Assembly (NCBI RefSeq): GCF_002413825.1
Contig: NZ_DHXT01000028.1
Coordinates: 6,769 to 16,321, forward strand
Length of the DNA: 9,553 bases
Source: Rhodoferax sp. UBA5149
Lineage (GTDB): Bacteria; Pseudomonadota; Gammaproteobacteria; Burkholderiales; Burkholderiaceae_C
Direction of reading: 5' to 3'
The notes under the pieces were generated by a model. The model had not been told where the DNA came from. It did no database searches and saw nothing but the letters and a program-made list of their open reading frames with translations. The first letter of the stretch is position 1. Every line of letters begins with the position of its first letter. A program made the translations under genes and the position numbers. Positions 1-6,380 of the stretch are shown in pieces.

Positions 1-635
1 TGCTGCACACCCTCGCCCGACACGTCGCGCGTGATGGACGGGTTGTCGGACTTGCGGGAAATCTTGTCAATCTCGTCAATGTAGACAATGCCACGCTGGG
101 CCCGTTCGACTTCATAATTGCAGCTCTGCAACAGCTTCAGCACAATATTTTCAACGTCCTCACCGACATAACCGGCTTCGGTCAAGGTGGTGGCGTCCGC
201 CATGACGAAGGGCACGTCCAGCATGCGGGCCAGCGTTTGCGCCAGCAGCGTTTTGCCAGAACCGGTTGGGCCGATCAGCAGAATATTGCTCTTGGCCAAC
301 TCGACATCGTCCTTCTTGGCTTTTTCCTTGTGCCGCAAACGCTTGTAGTGGTTGTAAACCGCCACCGCCAGTGTCCGCTTGGCCGGTTCCTGACCAATGA
401 CGTAACTGTCAAGATTGGCCTTGATCTCTGATGGCGTTGGTAGATCGGCACCCGCGCCGCGCGCCTCGGTGCTGGCCGGCAATTCATCGCGAATGATCTC
501 GTTGCATAGGTCAATGCATTCGTCGCAGACGAATACCGACGGCCCAGCAATCAGCTTCTTGACTTCATGCTGGCTTTTGCCGCAAAAAGAACAATAAAGA
601 GTTTTTTCGCCGGAGGAGCCTTTTTTTTCGGCCAT
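1..635 (-). CDS. clpX: ATP-dependent Clp protease ATP-binding subunit ClpX (partial, N-terminal half)
   Basis: AAA+ unfoldase that recognises tagged or damaged proteins, unfolds them with ATP and feeds them into the ClpP chamber in the cytoplasm. The window holds the first 211 residues of a family usually about 420 long; the rest lies beyond the left edge. Visible parts: an N-terminal zinc-binding domain with C15, C18, C37 and C40; Walker A GPTGSGKT at 122-129; pore-1 loop GYVG at 155-158; and Walker B IVYIDEID at 183-190, followed by the SITRDVSGEGVQQ stretch conserved in ClpX. The start is the ATG at 633-635, giving the standard MAEKKGSSG-type N-terminus; the purine-rich AAGGG upstream is a rather distant Shine-Dalgarno. 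It lies 174 nt downstream of clpP on the same strand, the usual clpP-clpX order. Identification is secure from sequence; cotranscription with clpP is inferred. Confidence 0.97.
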   Translation of the reverse strand, partial: MAEKKGSSGEKTLYCSFCGKSQHEVKKLIAGPSVFVCDECIDLCNEIIRDELPASTEARGAGADLPTPSEIKANLDSYVIGQEPAKRTLAVAVYNHYKRLRHKEKAKKDDVELAKSNILLIGPTGSGKTLLAQTLARMLDVPFVMADATTLTEAGYVGEDVENIVLKLLQSCNYEVERAQRGIVYIDEIDKISRKSDNPSITRDVSGEGVQ

Positions 636-662
636 GTGAACTACGCCCTTTTAGTTACGACA

Positions 663-680
663 TAACTTGGGTACAAGTTA
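663..680. promoter_or_regulatory. Perfect 7-bp inverted repeat upstream of clpX
   Basis: TAACTTG at 663-669 and CAAGTTA at 674-680 form a perfect inverted repeat around GGTA. It lies 27 nt before the clpX ATG, so it could be an operator or a small hairpin in the clpX leader. A further weak inverted repeat (TTCGG / CCGAA) lies at 701-717, and TATCAT at 717-722 (minus strand) resembles a -10 box without a good -35. Function is unknown; only the symmetry is seen. Confidence 0.35.
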
Positions 681-763
681 GTCTCCACTGAAACTCTGTT
701 TTCGGAATGTTACCGAATGATACTCAAATAAAAATACTGCCGCTTGCGACAGAAAGCACCGCG

Positions 764-797
764 CTCATGGCAAAACCACCCTGCCCTACGCCATGAG
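764..797 (-). other. Hairpin between clpP and clpX
   Basis: CTCATGGC (764-771) and GCCATGAG (790-797) form a perfect 8-bp stem with an 18-nt loop, 12 nt after the clpP stop codon. There is no T-run after the stem on the minus strand, so it does not look like an intrinsic terminator. It could instead be an RNA processing or 3'-end-protecting hairpin that sets the clpP to clpX ratio in a shared transcript. That role is inference. Confidence 0.4.
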
Positions 798-809
798 GGC
801 GACGCCTGG

Positions 810-1430
810 TTACGCCCGCTTCGAGATGACCTTGTCGATCAGGCCATATTCCTTGCATTCGTCAGCGGACATGTAATAGTCGCGCTCGGTGTCCCGCTCA
901 ATGCGTTCCAGCGGCTGGCCGGTACGCTCAGCCAGAATTTTATTGAGCTGCTCACGTGTCTTCAAAATCTCACGGGCCTGAATTTCGATCTCGGTCGCCT
1001 GGCCCTGACTGCCACCCGATGGTTGGTGAATCATGACTTTGGAGTTGGGCAGGGAGAAGCGCTTGCCTTTGGCCCCGGCTGCCAGCAAAAACGCACCCAT
1101 GCTGGCCGCCATGCCGGTGCACAAAGTAGACACCTCCGGCTTGATGAAGTTCATGGTGTCAAAAATCGCCATGCCGGCACTGACCGAGCCACCCGGTGAG
1201 TTGATATAAAAGGAAATATCCTTGTCCGGATTTTCACTCTCCAAGAACAGCAATTGCGCCACTACCAGATTGGCCACATGGTCGTTGACCGGACCGACCA
1301 GGAAAATCACGCGCTCCTTGAGCAAGCGCGAATAAATGTCATAAGAGCGCTCACCGCGACCCGATTGCTCAATCACCATGGGCACCATACCCAGGGCTTG
1401 CGTTTCCATTGCACCAAATCGCACGTTCAT
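810..1430 (-). CDS. clpP: ATP-dependent Clp protease proteolytic subunit ClpP
   Basis: Serine peptidase of the S14 family that forms the double-ring proteolytic chamber served by ClpX (and ClpA where present). The 206 residues match the family's usual 195-210. Catalytic triad by comparison with E. coli: S110 in GMAASMGAF, H135 in MIHQP and D184 in TERDYYM; the INSPGGSV strand is at 76-83. The first ~13 residues resemble the propeptide removed from E. coli ClpP, with the mature chain probably starting at GMVPMVIEQ (residue 14 on); this is inferred by alignment from memory. The chosen ATG at 1428-1430 has AGGA at 1437-1440, 6 nt upstream, which supports it over M8 and M15. tig lies upstream and clpX downstream on the same strand. 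A candidate heat-shock promoter precedes it. Confidence 0.98.
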   Translation of the reverse strand: MNVRFGAMETQALGMVPMVIEQSGRGERSYDIYSRLLKERVIFLVGPVNDHVANLVVAQLLFLESENPDKDISFYINSPGGSVSAGMAIFDTMNFIKPEVSTLCTGMAASMGAFLLAAGAKGKRFSLPNSKVMIHQPSGGSQGQATEIEIQAREILKTREQLNKILAERTGQPLERIERDTERDYYMSADECKEYGLIDKVISKRA

Positions 1431-1535
1431 GTTTATTCCTAATCAGTTGAGGAAAGGGCTTCGCTAGGCTTCGGACTGCCCCACAGGGTTTCTCTTTTAT
1501 GCCAGTACTGTATCGAAAAATACGATCCACAAAGG

Positions 1536-1563
1536 AAATGGGGCCTGGATACCAGACTACAAG
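1536..1563 (-). promoter_or_regulatory. Candidate sigma-32 (RpoH) promoter of clpP
   Basis: On the minus strand CTTGTAG (1557-1563) and CCCCATTT (1536-1543) are separated by 13 nt. This closely fits the established heat-shock promoter pattern CTTGAAA / CCCCATNT, with the -10 matching almost fully. Transcription would start near 1529, leaving a leader of about 100 nt before clpP. ClpP is a classic RpoH target, so position and sequence agree. The -10 also forms part of an inverted repeat (ATGGGGC 1538-1544 / GCCCCAT 1574-1580). Confidence 0.55.
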
Positions 1564-1583
1564 CCCGGCACAAGCCCCATTGC

Positions 1584-1602
1584 AACCGCCCTCAGGCGGC
1601 TT
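1584..1602 (-). terminator. Hairpin just after tig, possible weak terminator
   Basis: Read on the minus strand, AAGCCGCC-TGA-GGGCGGTT forms a stem of about 7 pairs including one G-U, starting 5 nt after the tig stop codon. The wobble pair forms only in the minus-strand transcript, which fits an RNA made from tig. Only two T residues follow the stem, so termination may be weak, allowing some read-through into clpP. Confidence 0.4.
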
Positions 1603-1607
1603 TTCTC

Positions 1608-2918
1608 TTAGTTTTGAGCCATCAGCTCATCAAAGGACACGCTCTTTTCGCTGATCGTGGCCTTGGCCATCACGAAATCGGTCACATTGTTTTCAATCAC
1701 AATGGCCTCCACCTCGGCCAGACGGTTGTTATCGCTGTAGTACCAGCGCATCACGTCGGCCGGCTTCTCGTAGCTGGCGGCCAATTCTTCAATGTGCGCC
1801 TTGATCTGCTCCGTCTTGGCTTGCAGACTGTTGGAGCGAACCAGCTCGGCCACCACCAAACCAAGTCGCACACGGCGTTCGGCTTGTGGGCGGAAAACAT
1901 CGTCAGGAATCGGGGCCTTGTCGGCGTCCTTGATGCCGCGCTGCTTGAGGTCGGCGCGCGCCCCTTCGAGCAGGCGGTTGACTTCCGCTTGCACGCTGGT
2001 GTTGGGCAAGTCCAGCTCGGCCTTGCCCACCAGCGCGTCCATGACGGCGGCCTTGTTGCGGGCCAGCAGCCGGAACTTGACTTCACGTTCCAGATTCTTC
2101 TTGATATCAGCGCGCAAACCTTCGACCGTGGCGTCCGCGATGCCCAGGGACTTGGCCAGTGCTTCATTCACTTCAGGCAGATGGGCGGATTCGATCTTCT
2201 TGACGGTGACCATGAAGTCAGCCGTTTTGCCGGCCACATCCTTGCCGTGGTACTCAGCGGGGAAAGCCAGCTGGAAAGTCTTGCTTTCGCCAGACTTCAT
2301 GCCGCGGGTGGCGTCTTCAAACTCTTTGAGCATCTGGCCATCGCCGACGATGAACTGGAAATCTTCGGCCTTGCCACCCGCAAACACTTCGCCGTCAATC
2401 TTGCCTTCAAAGTCAACGGTGACGCGGTCACCGTCTTGCGCCGCGGCGTCATGGGCGCGCTGGGCAAAGGTGCGGCGCTGTTTGCGCAGGATGTCAAGGG
2501 TTTTGTCAATCGCGCTGTCGGTGACTTCAGCCGTTATTTTTTGCACTTCGGCCGTGGCCAGATCGGCGATTTTGACTTCCGGATAGACCTCGAATATGGC
2601 GTCAAAAGCCATTTCACCTTCGGGCGAAGCCTCCGACTCGGTGATGCGGGGCTGGCCGGCCACGCGCAACTTGGCTTCGTTGGCGGCATTGAAAAACGCC
2701 TCGCCGACTTTGTCGTTCATGACTTCGGTGTGAACCGAGTAGCCGTAACGCTGCCCCACCACGTTCATGGGCACTTTGCCTGGGCGAAAACCGTCCATCT
2801 TGACAGTGCGTGCGAGTTTTTTCAGGCGCGATTCAACTTCAGACTGGATGCTGCCAACCGGCAAGGTCAGCGTGATTTTTCGTTCCAGTTTTTCCAGCGT
2901 TTCAACGATAACGGCCAT
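1608..2918 (-). CDS. tig: Trigger factor (ribosome-associated chaperone and peptidyl-prolyl isomerase)
   Basis: Chaperone that docks at the ribosome exit tunnel, shields nascent chains and has FKBP-type prolyl isomerase activity. The 436 residues match the family (about 430-440). The N-terminal ribosome-binding domain carries the signature GFRPGKVP at 43-50; the FKBP-like middle domain lies at roughly 150-235 (stretch from DGDRVTVDFEGKIDGEVF to the AEYHGKDVAGKTADFMVTVKKI region); the rest is the helical C-terminal substrate-binding arm, ending in an acidic/polar tail. The start MAVIVETLEKLERKI at 2916-2918 is fixed by AGGAGC 6 nt upstream. The frame stays open further upstream, but that extension would translate the tRNA-Leu gene and is not real. 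It lies between tRNA-Leu and clpP on one strand, a conserved proteobacterial order. It may be transcribed with the tRNA; no clear private promoter is seen. Confidence 0.98.
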   Translation of the reverse strand: MAVIVETLEKLERKITLTLPVGSIQSEVESRLKKLARTVKMDGFRPGKVPMNVVGQRYGYSVHTEVMNDKVGEAFFNAANEAKLRVAGQPRITESEASPEGEMAFDAIFEVYPEVKIADLATAEVQKITAEVTDSAIDKTLDILRKQRRTFAQRAHDAAAQDGDRVTVDFEGKIDGEVFAGGKAEDFQFIVGDGQMLKEFEDATRGMKSGESKTFQLAFPAEYHGKDVAGKTADFMVTVKKIESAHLPEVNEALAKSLGIADATVEGLRADIKKNLEREVKFRLLARNKAAVMDALVGKAELDLPNTSVQAEVNRLLEGARADLKQRGIKDADKAPIPDDVFRPQAERRVRLGLVVAELVRSNSLQAKTEQIKAHIEELAASYEKPADVMRWYYSDNNRLAEVEAIVIENNVTDFVMAKATISEKSVSFDELMAQN

Positions 2919-2924
2919 AGTGAT

Positions 2925-2930
2925 GCTCCT
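2925..2930 (-). promoter_or_regulatory. Ribosome binding site that decides the tig start
   Basis: AGGAGC on the minus strand is spaced 6 nt from the ATG at 2918. It rules out the long in-frame upstream extension that runs through the tRNA gene. Confidence 0.8.
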
Positions 2931-2948
2931 AAATTTATAAAACAGTTG

Positions 2949-3049
2949 GGGACAGAGCTTGCCGCTTGGCGGCGGCGGACTGTCCCGCAAATTCTCAGAA
3001 TGGACAGAGCTTGCCGCTGTGCGACTGCGGACTGTCCCGCAAATTTTCA
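2949..3049. repeat. Two tandem copies of a palindromic repeat, 52-bp period
   Basis: Copies at 2950-2997 and 3002-3049 match at 43 of 48 positions with no gaps. Each begins GGACAG and carries CTGTCC 24 nt later, so each can fold into a hairpin; inner GCCGC/GCGGC-type complementarity strengthens the stem, with differences concentrated in the loop. The 3' part of each unit is GGACTGTCCCGCAAATT. The pair fills the gap between tRNA-Leu and tig. It resembles REP-type elements mobilised by REP-associated transposases, but no such gene is in the window. It may also act as a processing or 3'-end structure for the tRNA transcript. Symmetry and duplication are seen; function is inferred. Confidence 0.8.
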
Positions 3050-3053
3050 CAAG

Positions 3054-3140
3054 TGGTGCGCGGGGGGGGACTCGAACCCCCACATCCTTGCGGACGTCAG
3101 GACCTAAACCTGGTGCGTCTACCAATTTCGCCACCCGCGC
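3054..3140 (-). tRNA. tRNA-Leu (anticodon UAG)
   Basis: Full class II cloverleaf on the minus strand: acceptor GCGCGGG (3134-3140) pairs with CCCGCGC (3058-3064), discriminator A at 3057, and an encoded CCA at 3054-3056. The anticodon stem-loop is CCAGG-TTTAGGT-CCTGA with anticodon TAG at 3104-3106, reading CUA codons; the outermost stem pair is a C-A mismatch. It has a long variable arm as expected for leucine, and a T-stem GGGGG/CCCCC with loop TTCGAGT. It lies 135 nt ahead of tig. Its 5' end directly follows the T-tract of the efflux operon terminator, and no good -10/-35 pair is visible between that operon and the tRNA. Confidence 0.97.
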
Positions 3141-3176
3141 AAAAAAACAAAGGGGGAGGTCTACCCGACCACCCCC
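3141..3176 (-). terminator. Intrinsic terminator of the RND efflux operon
   Basis: On the minus strand GGGGG-T-GGTC (3167-3176) pairs with GACC-T-CCCCC (3152-3161) around loop GGGTA, with one T-T mismatch inside the stem, followed by TTTGTTTTTTT (3141-3151). This is a textbook rho-independent terminator starting 23 nt after the RND stop codon. Its T-tract ends at the base next to the tRNA-Leu 5' end. Confidence 0.9.
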
Positions 3177-3199
3177 ATGAAATAGGTCAACCTGTTATT

Positions 3200-6100
3200 T
3201 TAACCTGCTGCGGGCGCTTCCTTTTTTACCCGGAACCAGGCTGCGTACATGGCTGGCAAGGCCAGCAACGTCAATACGGTAGCGACAATCAGGCCGCCCA
3301 TGATGGACACGGCCATCGGCCCCCAGAAAACCGAACGCGACAGCGGGATCATCGCCAGCACGGCGGCGGCGGCCGTCAACACGATCGGGCGCAAGCGCCG
3401 CACTGCCGATTCGACAATGGCATCCCACGCGGGGATGCCGCTGGCACGGTCCTGCTCGATCTGGTCAATCAGGATCACCGAGTTGCGCTGGATCATGCCC
3501 ATCAAGGCAATCACGCCCAGCAAGGCGACGAAACCGAACGGTCGCCCCGACAGCAGCAAGGCGCTGGCAACGCCGGCAATACCCAGCGGTCCGGTCAAAA
3601 ACACCAGCATGGCGCGGCTGAAGCTGTGCAGCTGCAACATCAGCAAGGTGAAGGTGATGAACAGCATGATGGGAATGCCGGCCACGATCGAGGCCGAGCC
3701 CTTGCTGCTTTCTTCCACCGCACCGGCCACTTCTATGCGGTAAGCGCCCATGCCTTTGGCTTTCCAGGCGGCCTCCAGCGCGCGCAGCTGGGGCAGCAAC
3801 TCGGTGGTCACGGTGGCGCCCTGCAGGCCTTCCGCGATGTCGCTTTGCACCGTGATGGCGTAATCGCGGTTGTCGCGCCACATGACGCCCGGCTCCCAGG
3901 CAAAAACAGGCTTGGCAATCTGCGTCAGCGGAATCGACTTGCCGCTGGCCGTGGGCAGGTAGGCATTGGCGATGTCTGTCATGGCATTGCGTTCTTCCAG
4001 CGGTTGGCGCAGCACGATATCAATCAGCTTGTCGCCTTCACGGTATTGCCCGACGTTGCTGCCGACCAGAATCGTCTTGGACGCCTGGGCGATGGACTGA
4101 CTGGTGACGCCCAGCGCCCGCGCCTTGGTCTGGTCCACCTCCAGACGGATCACCTTGATGAATTCATTCCAGTTGTCATTGACACCGCGCGTGTTGCGGC
4201 TCGCGCGCATCACGGCCTTGACCTCGTCGGCGCGCTCACGCAGCACCAAAGGCTCACCGCCCACCACCCGAAACTGCACCGGATAAGCGACCGGCGGTCC
4301 ATTGGGCAATATCTTGACGCGGGCCCGGATTTCCGGAAACTCCTGCGCCATCAGCGTCGGCAACTGGATGCGCAGCGACTCGCGCAGCTTCAGATCTTTC
4401 GGCAAGATGATGAACTGCGACACATTGCTCTGCGGAAAAATAGAGTCCATCGGCAGATAAAAACGCGGCACGCCGGTCCCGACCCAGGTGCTCACGCTGT
4501 CCACGCCCGGCTCTTGCATCAAGCGGGACTCAATGCGTTTGACCGTCAGTTCGTTGGCGGCAAACGAGGTGCCTTCGGGGAACCAGACATCCAGCAGTAC
4601 TTCGGGCCGGCTGGAATCCGGAAAGAACTGCTGCTGCACCCGGCCCATGCCGGCAATGCCCAAGGCAAAAGTCAGGAGCATGGCGCCGATCGTGATCCAG
4701 CGGTGCTGCACGCACCAGTTCACGGTCTTGCGAAAGGTGTTGTAGAAAGGCGTGTTGAACAGCTCATGGGGCTGGTCTCCGGCATCGTGTGGATTGACCT
4801 TGAGCAACAAGGTCCCCAGGTAGGGCACGAAGTACACCGACACCAGCCAGCTCAGCACCAAGGCCAGCACGGTGACGCCGAAGATGGCGAAGGTGTATTC
4901 GCCGGTGGCGGATTTTGCGATGCCAATCGGCAGGAAGCCGACCGCGGTAATGAGGGTGCCGGTCAGCATCGGCATGGCGGTGATCTCATAGGCGAAGGTG
5001 GCGGCGCGAACCTTGTCATAGCCCTCCTCCATCTTGCGCACCATCATCTCGACCGAAATAATGGCGTCGTCCACCAGCAGGCCCAACGAGATGATGAGCG
5101 AGCCGAGCGAAATCTTGTGCAGGCCGATGCCCCAGTAGGACATGCCCAAAAAGGTGACCGCCAGCACCAGGGGAATCGTGATGCCCACCACCAGACCGGG
5201 ACGCATGTCCACGTAGTAGCGCCTGAACCAGCGTGTATTGCCGCTGCGTTTGTGCAGCCCGAGGCTGATGACACTGACGGCCAGCACGATCACGATCGCT
5301 TCGATCAGTACGCCAACAAACTCGTTGACCGACTTCGCCACCGCGGTCGGCTGGTCCTGAATATTCACCAGTCGAATACCGGCCGGCAGCGTGGCGCCAA
5401 TCTGCCCGGTGGCGATCTTGAGCGCGCGGCCCAGGGCAATGATGTCACCGCCCTTGGCCATGGACACGCCCAGCGCCACCACCTGCTTGCCCTGGTGGCG
5501 TACCTTGACCGACGGCGGGTCGACATAGCCGCGCTTGATGACCGCGATGTCAGCCAGGCGCAACTGGCTGCCGCCGGCGCTGGTGCCGGCGCCGTAGCCA
5601 GTGCCCCGAATCGGCATGGCGCTGAGTTGCTCGACGGCCTCGAACTGGCCCGCCACCCGCACCTGGACCACGTCCAGCGGCGTCTGCACGGCGCCGGCGC
5701 CCTCCACTGCATTTTGTTGGGTCAGTTGCGCCAGCACCTGGTTCATGTCCAGGCCCAGCTGCGCCAGACGCTTTTGCGAGATCTCGATGTACAGCTTTTC
5801 GTCCTGTACGCCAAACAGTTCGACCTTGTTCACGTCCGTCACGCGCAGCAGTTTTTGGCGCACCTCATCGGCAAAGGTCTTGACCTCGGCCTCCGAGAAG
5901 CCATCTGACTCCAGCGCGTAGATAACGCCGTAGACATCACCGAATTCGTCATTGAAAAACGGGCCCTGCACGCCGCCGGGCAGGGTCTGGCGCATATCGC
6001 CGATTTTTTTGCGCACGGTGTACCAGATGCCGGGCACGTCCGCGGCTTTGGTCGAGTCCTTGAGCTGGAACAGGATGGTGGACTCGCCCGGCTTGGAATA

Positions 6101-6373
6101 GCTGCGGATCTTGTCGGCAAACGGCACCTCTTGCAAGGTGCGCTCGATCTTGTCGGTGACCTGCTCGGCCATCTGCTGCGCCGTGGCACCCGGCCAAAAG
6201 CTTCGCACCACCATGATGCGGAAGGTGAACGGCGGGTCTTCATCCTGTCCGAGCTGGAAATAGGCCGCCCCACCCAGCAGCATCAGCACAATCATCAGGT
6301 AGCGGGTCAGCGCCGTATGGTCCAGCGCCCACTTCGAGAGGTTGAATCCCGCTTTGCTTTGTTCTTGCTTCAT
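3200..6373 (-). CDS. Efflux RND transporter permease subunit (AcrB superfamily)
   Basis: Inner-membrane proton-driven drug/solute exporter working as a trimer with the adjacent fusion protein and an outer-membrane channel encoded elsewhere. The 1057 residues match the family (about 1030-1060). Twelve membrane segments can be recognised: TM1 near 20-40, a block of five from about 345 to 525, TM7 near 570, and five in the last 200 residues; two large periplasmic loops lie between. Proton-relay residues: D435-D436 in GLLVDDAI (equivalent to AcrB D407/D408); R963 in MIQRNSVILIDQI occupies the place of AcrB K940; RLRPIVLT matches the TM11 arginine segment. The early QDEDPPFTF motif marks a subgroup distinct from AcrB itself. 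The ATG at 6371-6373 has GAGG overlapping the stop of the upstream gene, 7 nt away, so translation is probably coupled. Substrate cannot be told from sequence. Confidence 0.95.
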   Translation of the reverse strand: MKQEQSKAGFNLSKWALDHTALTRYLMIVLMLLGGAAYFQLGQDEDPPFTFRIMVVRSFWPGATAQQMAEQVTDKIERTLQEVPFADKIRSYSKPGESTILFQLKDSTKAADVPGIWYTVRKKIGDMRQTLPGGVQGPFFNDEFGDVYGVIYALESDGFSEAEVKTFADEVRQKLLRVTDVNKVELFGVQDEKLYIEISQKRLAQLGLDMNQVLAQLTQQNAVEGAGAVQTPLDVVQVRVAGQFEAVEQLSAMPIRGTGYGAGTSAGGSQLRLADIAVIKRGYVDPPSVKVRHQGKQVVALGVSMAKGGDIIALGRALKIATGQIGATLPAGIRLVNIQDQPTAVAKSVNEFVGVLIEAIVIVLAVSVISLGLHKRSGNTRWFRRYYVDMRPGLVVGITIPLVLAVTFLGMSYWGIGLHKISLGSLIISLGLLVDDAIISVEMMVRKMEEGYDKVRAATFAYEITAMPMLTGTLITAVGFLPIGIAKSATGEYTFAIFGVTVLALVLSWLVSVYFVPYLGTLLLKVNPHDAGDQPHELFNTPFYNTFRKTVNWCVQHRWITIGAMLLTFALGIAGMGRVQQQFFPDSSRPEVLLDVWFPEGTSFAANELTVKRIESRLMQEPGVDSVSTWVGTGVPRFYLPMDSIFPQSNVSQFIILPKDLKLRESLRIQLPTLMAQEFPEIRARVKILPNGPPVAYPVQFRVVGGEPLVLRERADEVKAVMRASRNTRGVNDNWNEFIKVIRLEVDQTKARALGVTSQSIAQASKTILVGSNVGQYREGDKLIDIVLRQPLEERNAMTDIANAYLPTASGKSIPLTQIAKPVFAWEPGVMWRDNRDYAITVQSDIAEGLQGATVTTELLPQLRALEAAWKAKGMGAYRIEVAGAVEESSKGSASIVAGIPIMLFITFTLLMLQLHSFSRAMLVFLTGPLGIAGVASALLLSGRPFGFVALLGVIALMGMIQRNSVILIDQIEQDRASGIPAWDAIVESAVRRLRPIVLTAAAAVLAMIPLSRSVFWGPMAVSIMGGLIVATVLTLLALPAMYAAWFRVKKEAPAAG

Positions 6374-6380
6374 GGTCGCC

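Noticed and set aside
1614..3107. 497-codon open frame on the plus strand
   Set aside because: Antisense shadow of tig, crossing the repeats and the tRNA; no recognisable protein features.
2919..3134. In-frame N-terminal extension of trigger factor by 72 residues (MAKLVDAPGLGPDVRKDVG...)
   Set aside because: It is the translation of the tRNA-Leu gene and the hairpin repeats; the true ATG at 2918 has a good ribosome binding site and the family N-terminus.
3054..3140. Integration (attachment) site at the tRNA-Leu 3' end
   Set aside because: No integrase, no duplicated tRNA 3' end and no foreign-looking cargo are seen; the tandem repeats next to it do not match the tRNA sequence.
2966..5908. 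980-codon open frame on the plus strand
   Set aside because: It lies antisense to the RND gene, is rich in His/Gln/Gly/Arg as expected for a shadow of a GC-rich gene, runs through the tRNA, and shows no recognisable domain.
3200..6373. RND protein as the hopanoid transporter HpnN, given the nearby hpnC-hpnD
   Set aside because: It is an AcrB-type pump of 1057 residues with a paired fusion protein and its own operon on the opposite strand; HpnN is a different, shorter RND type.
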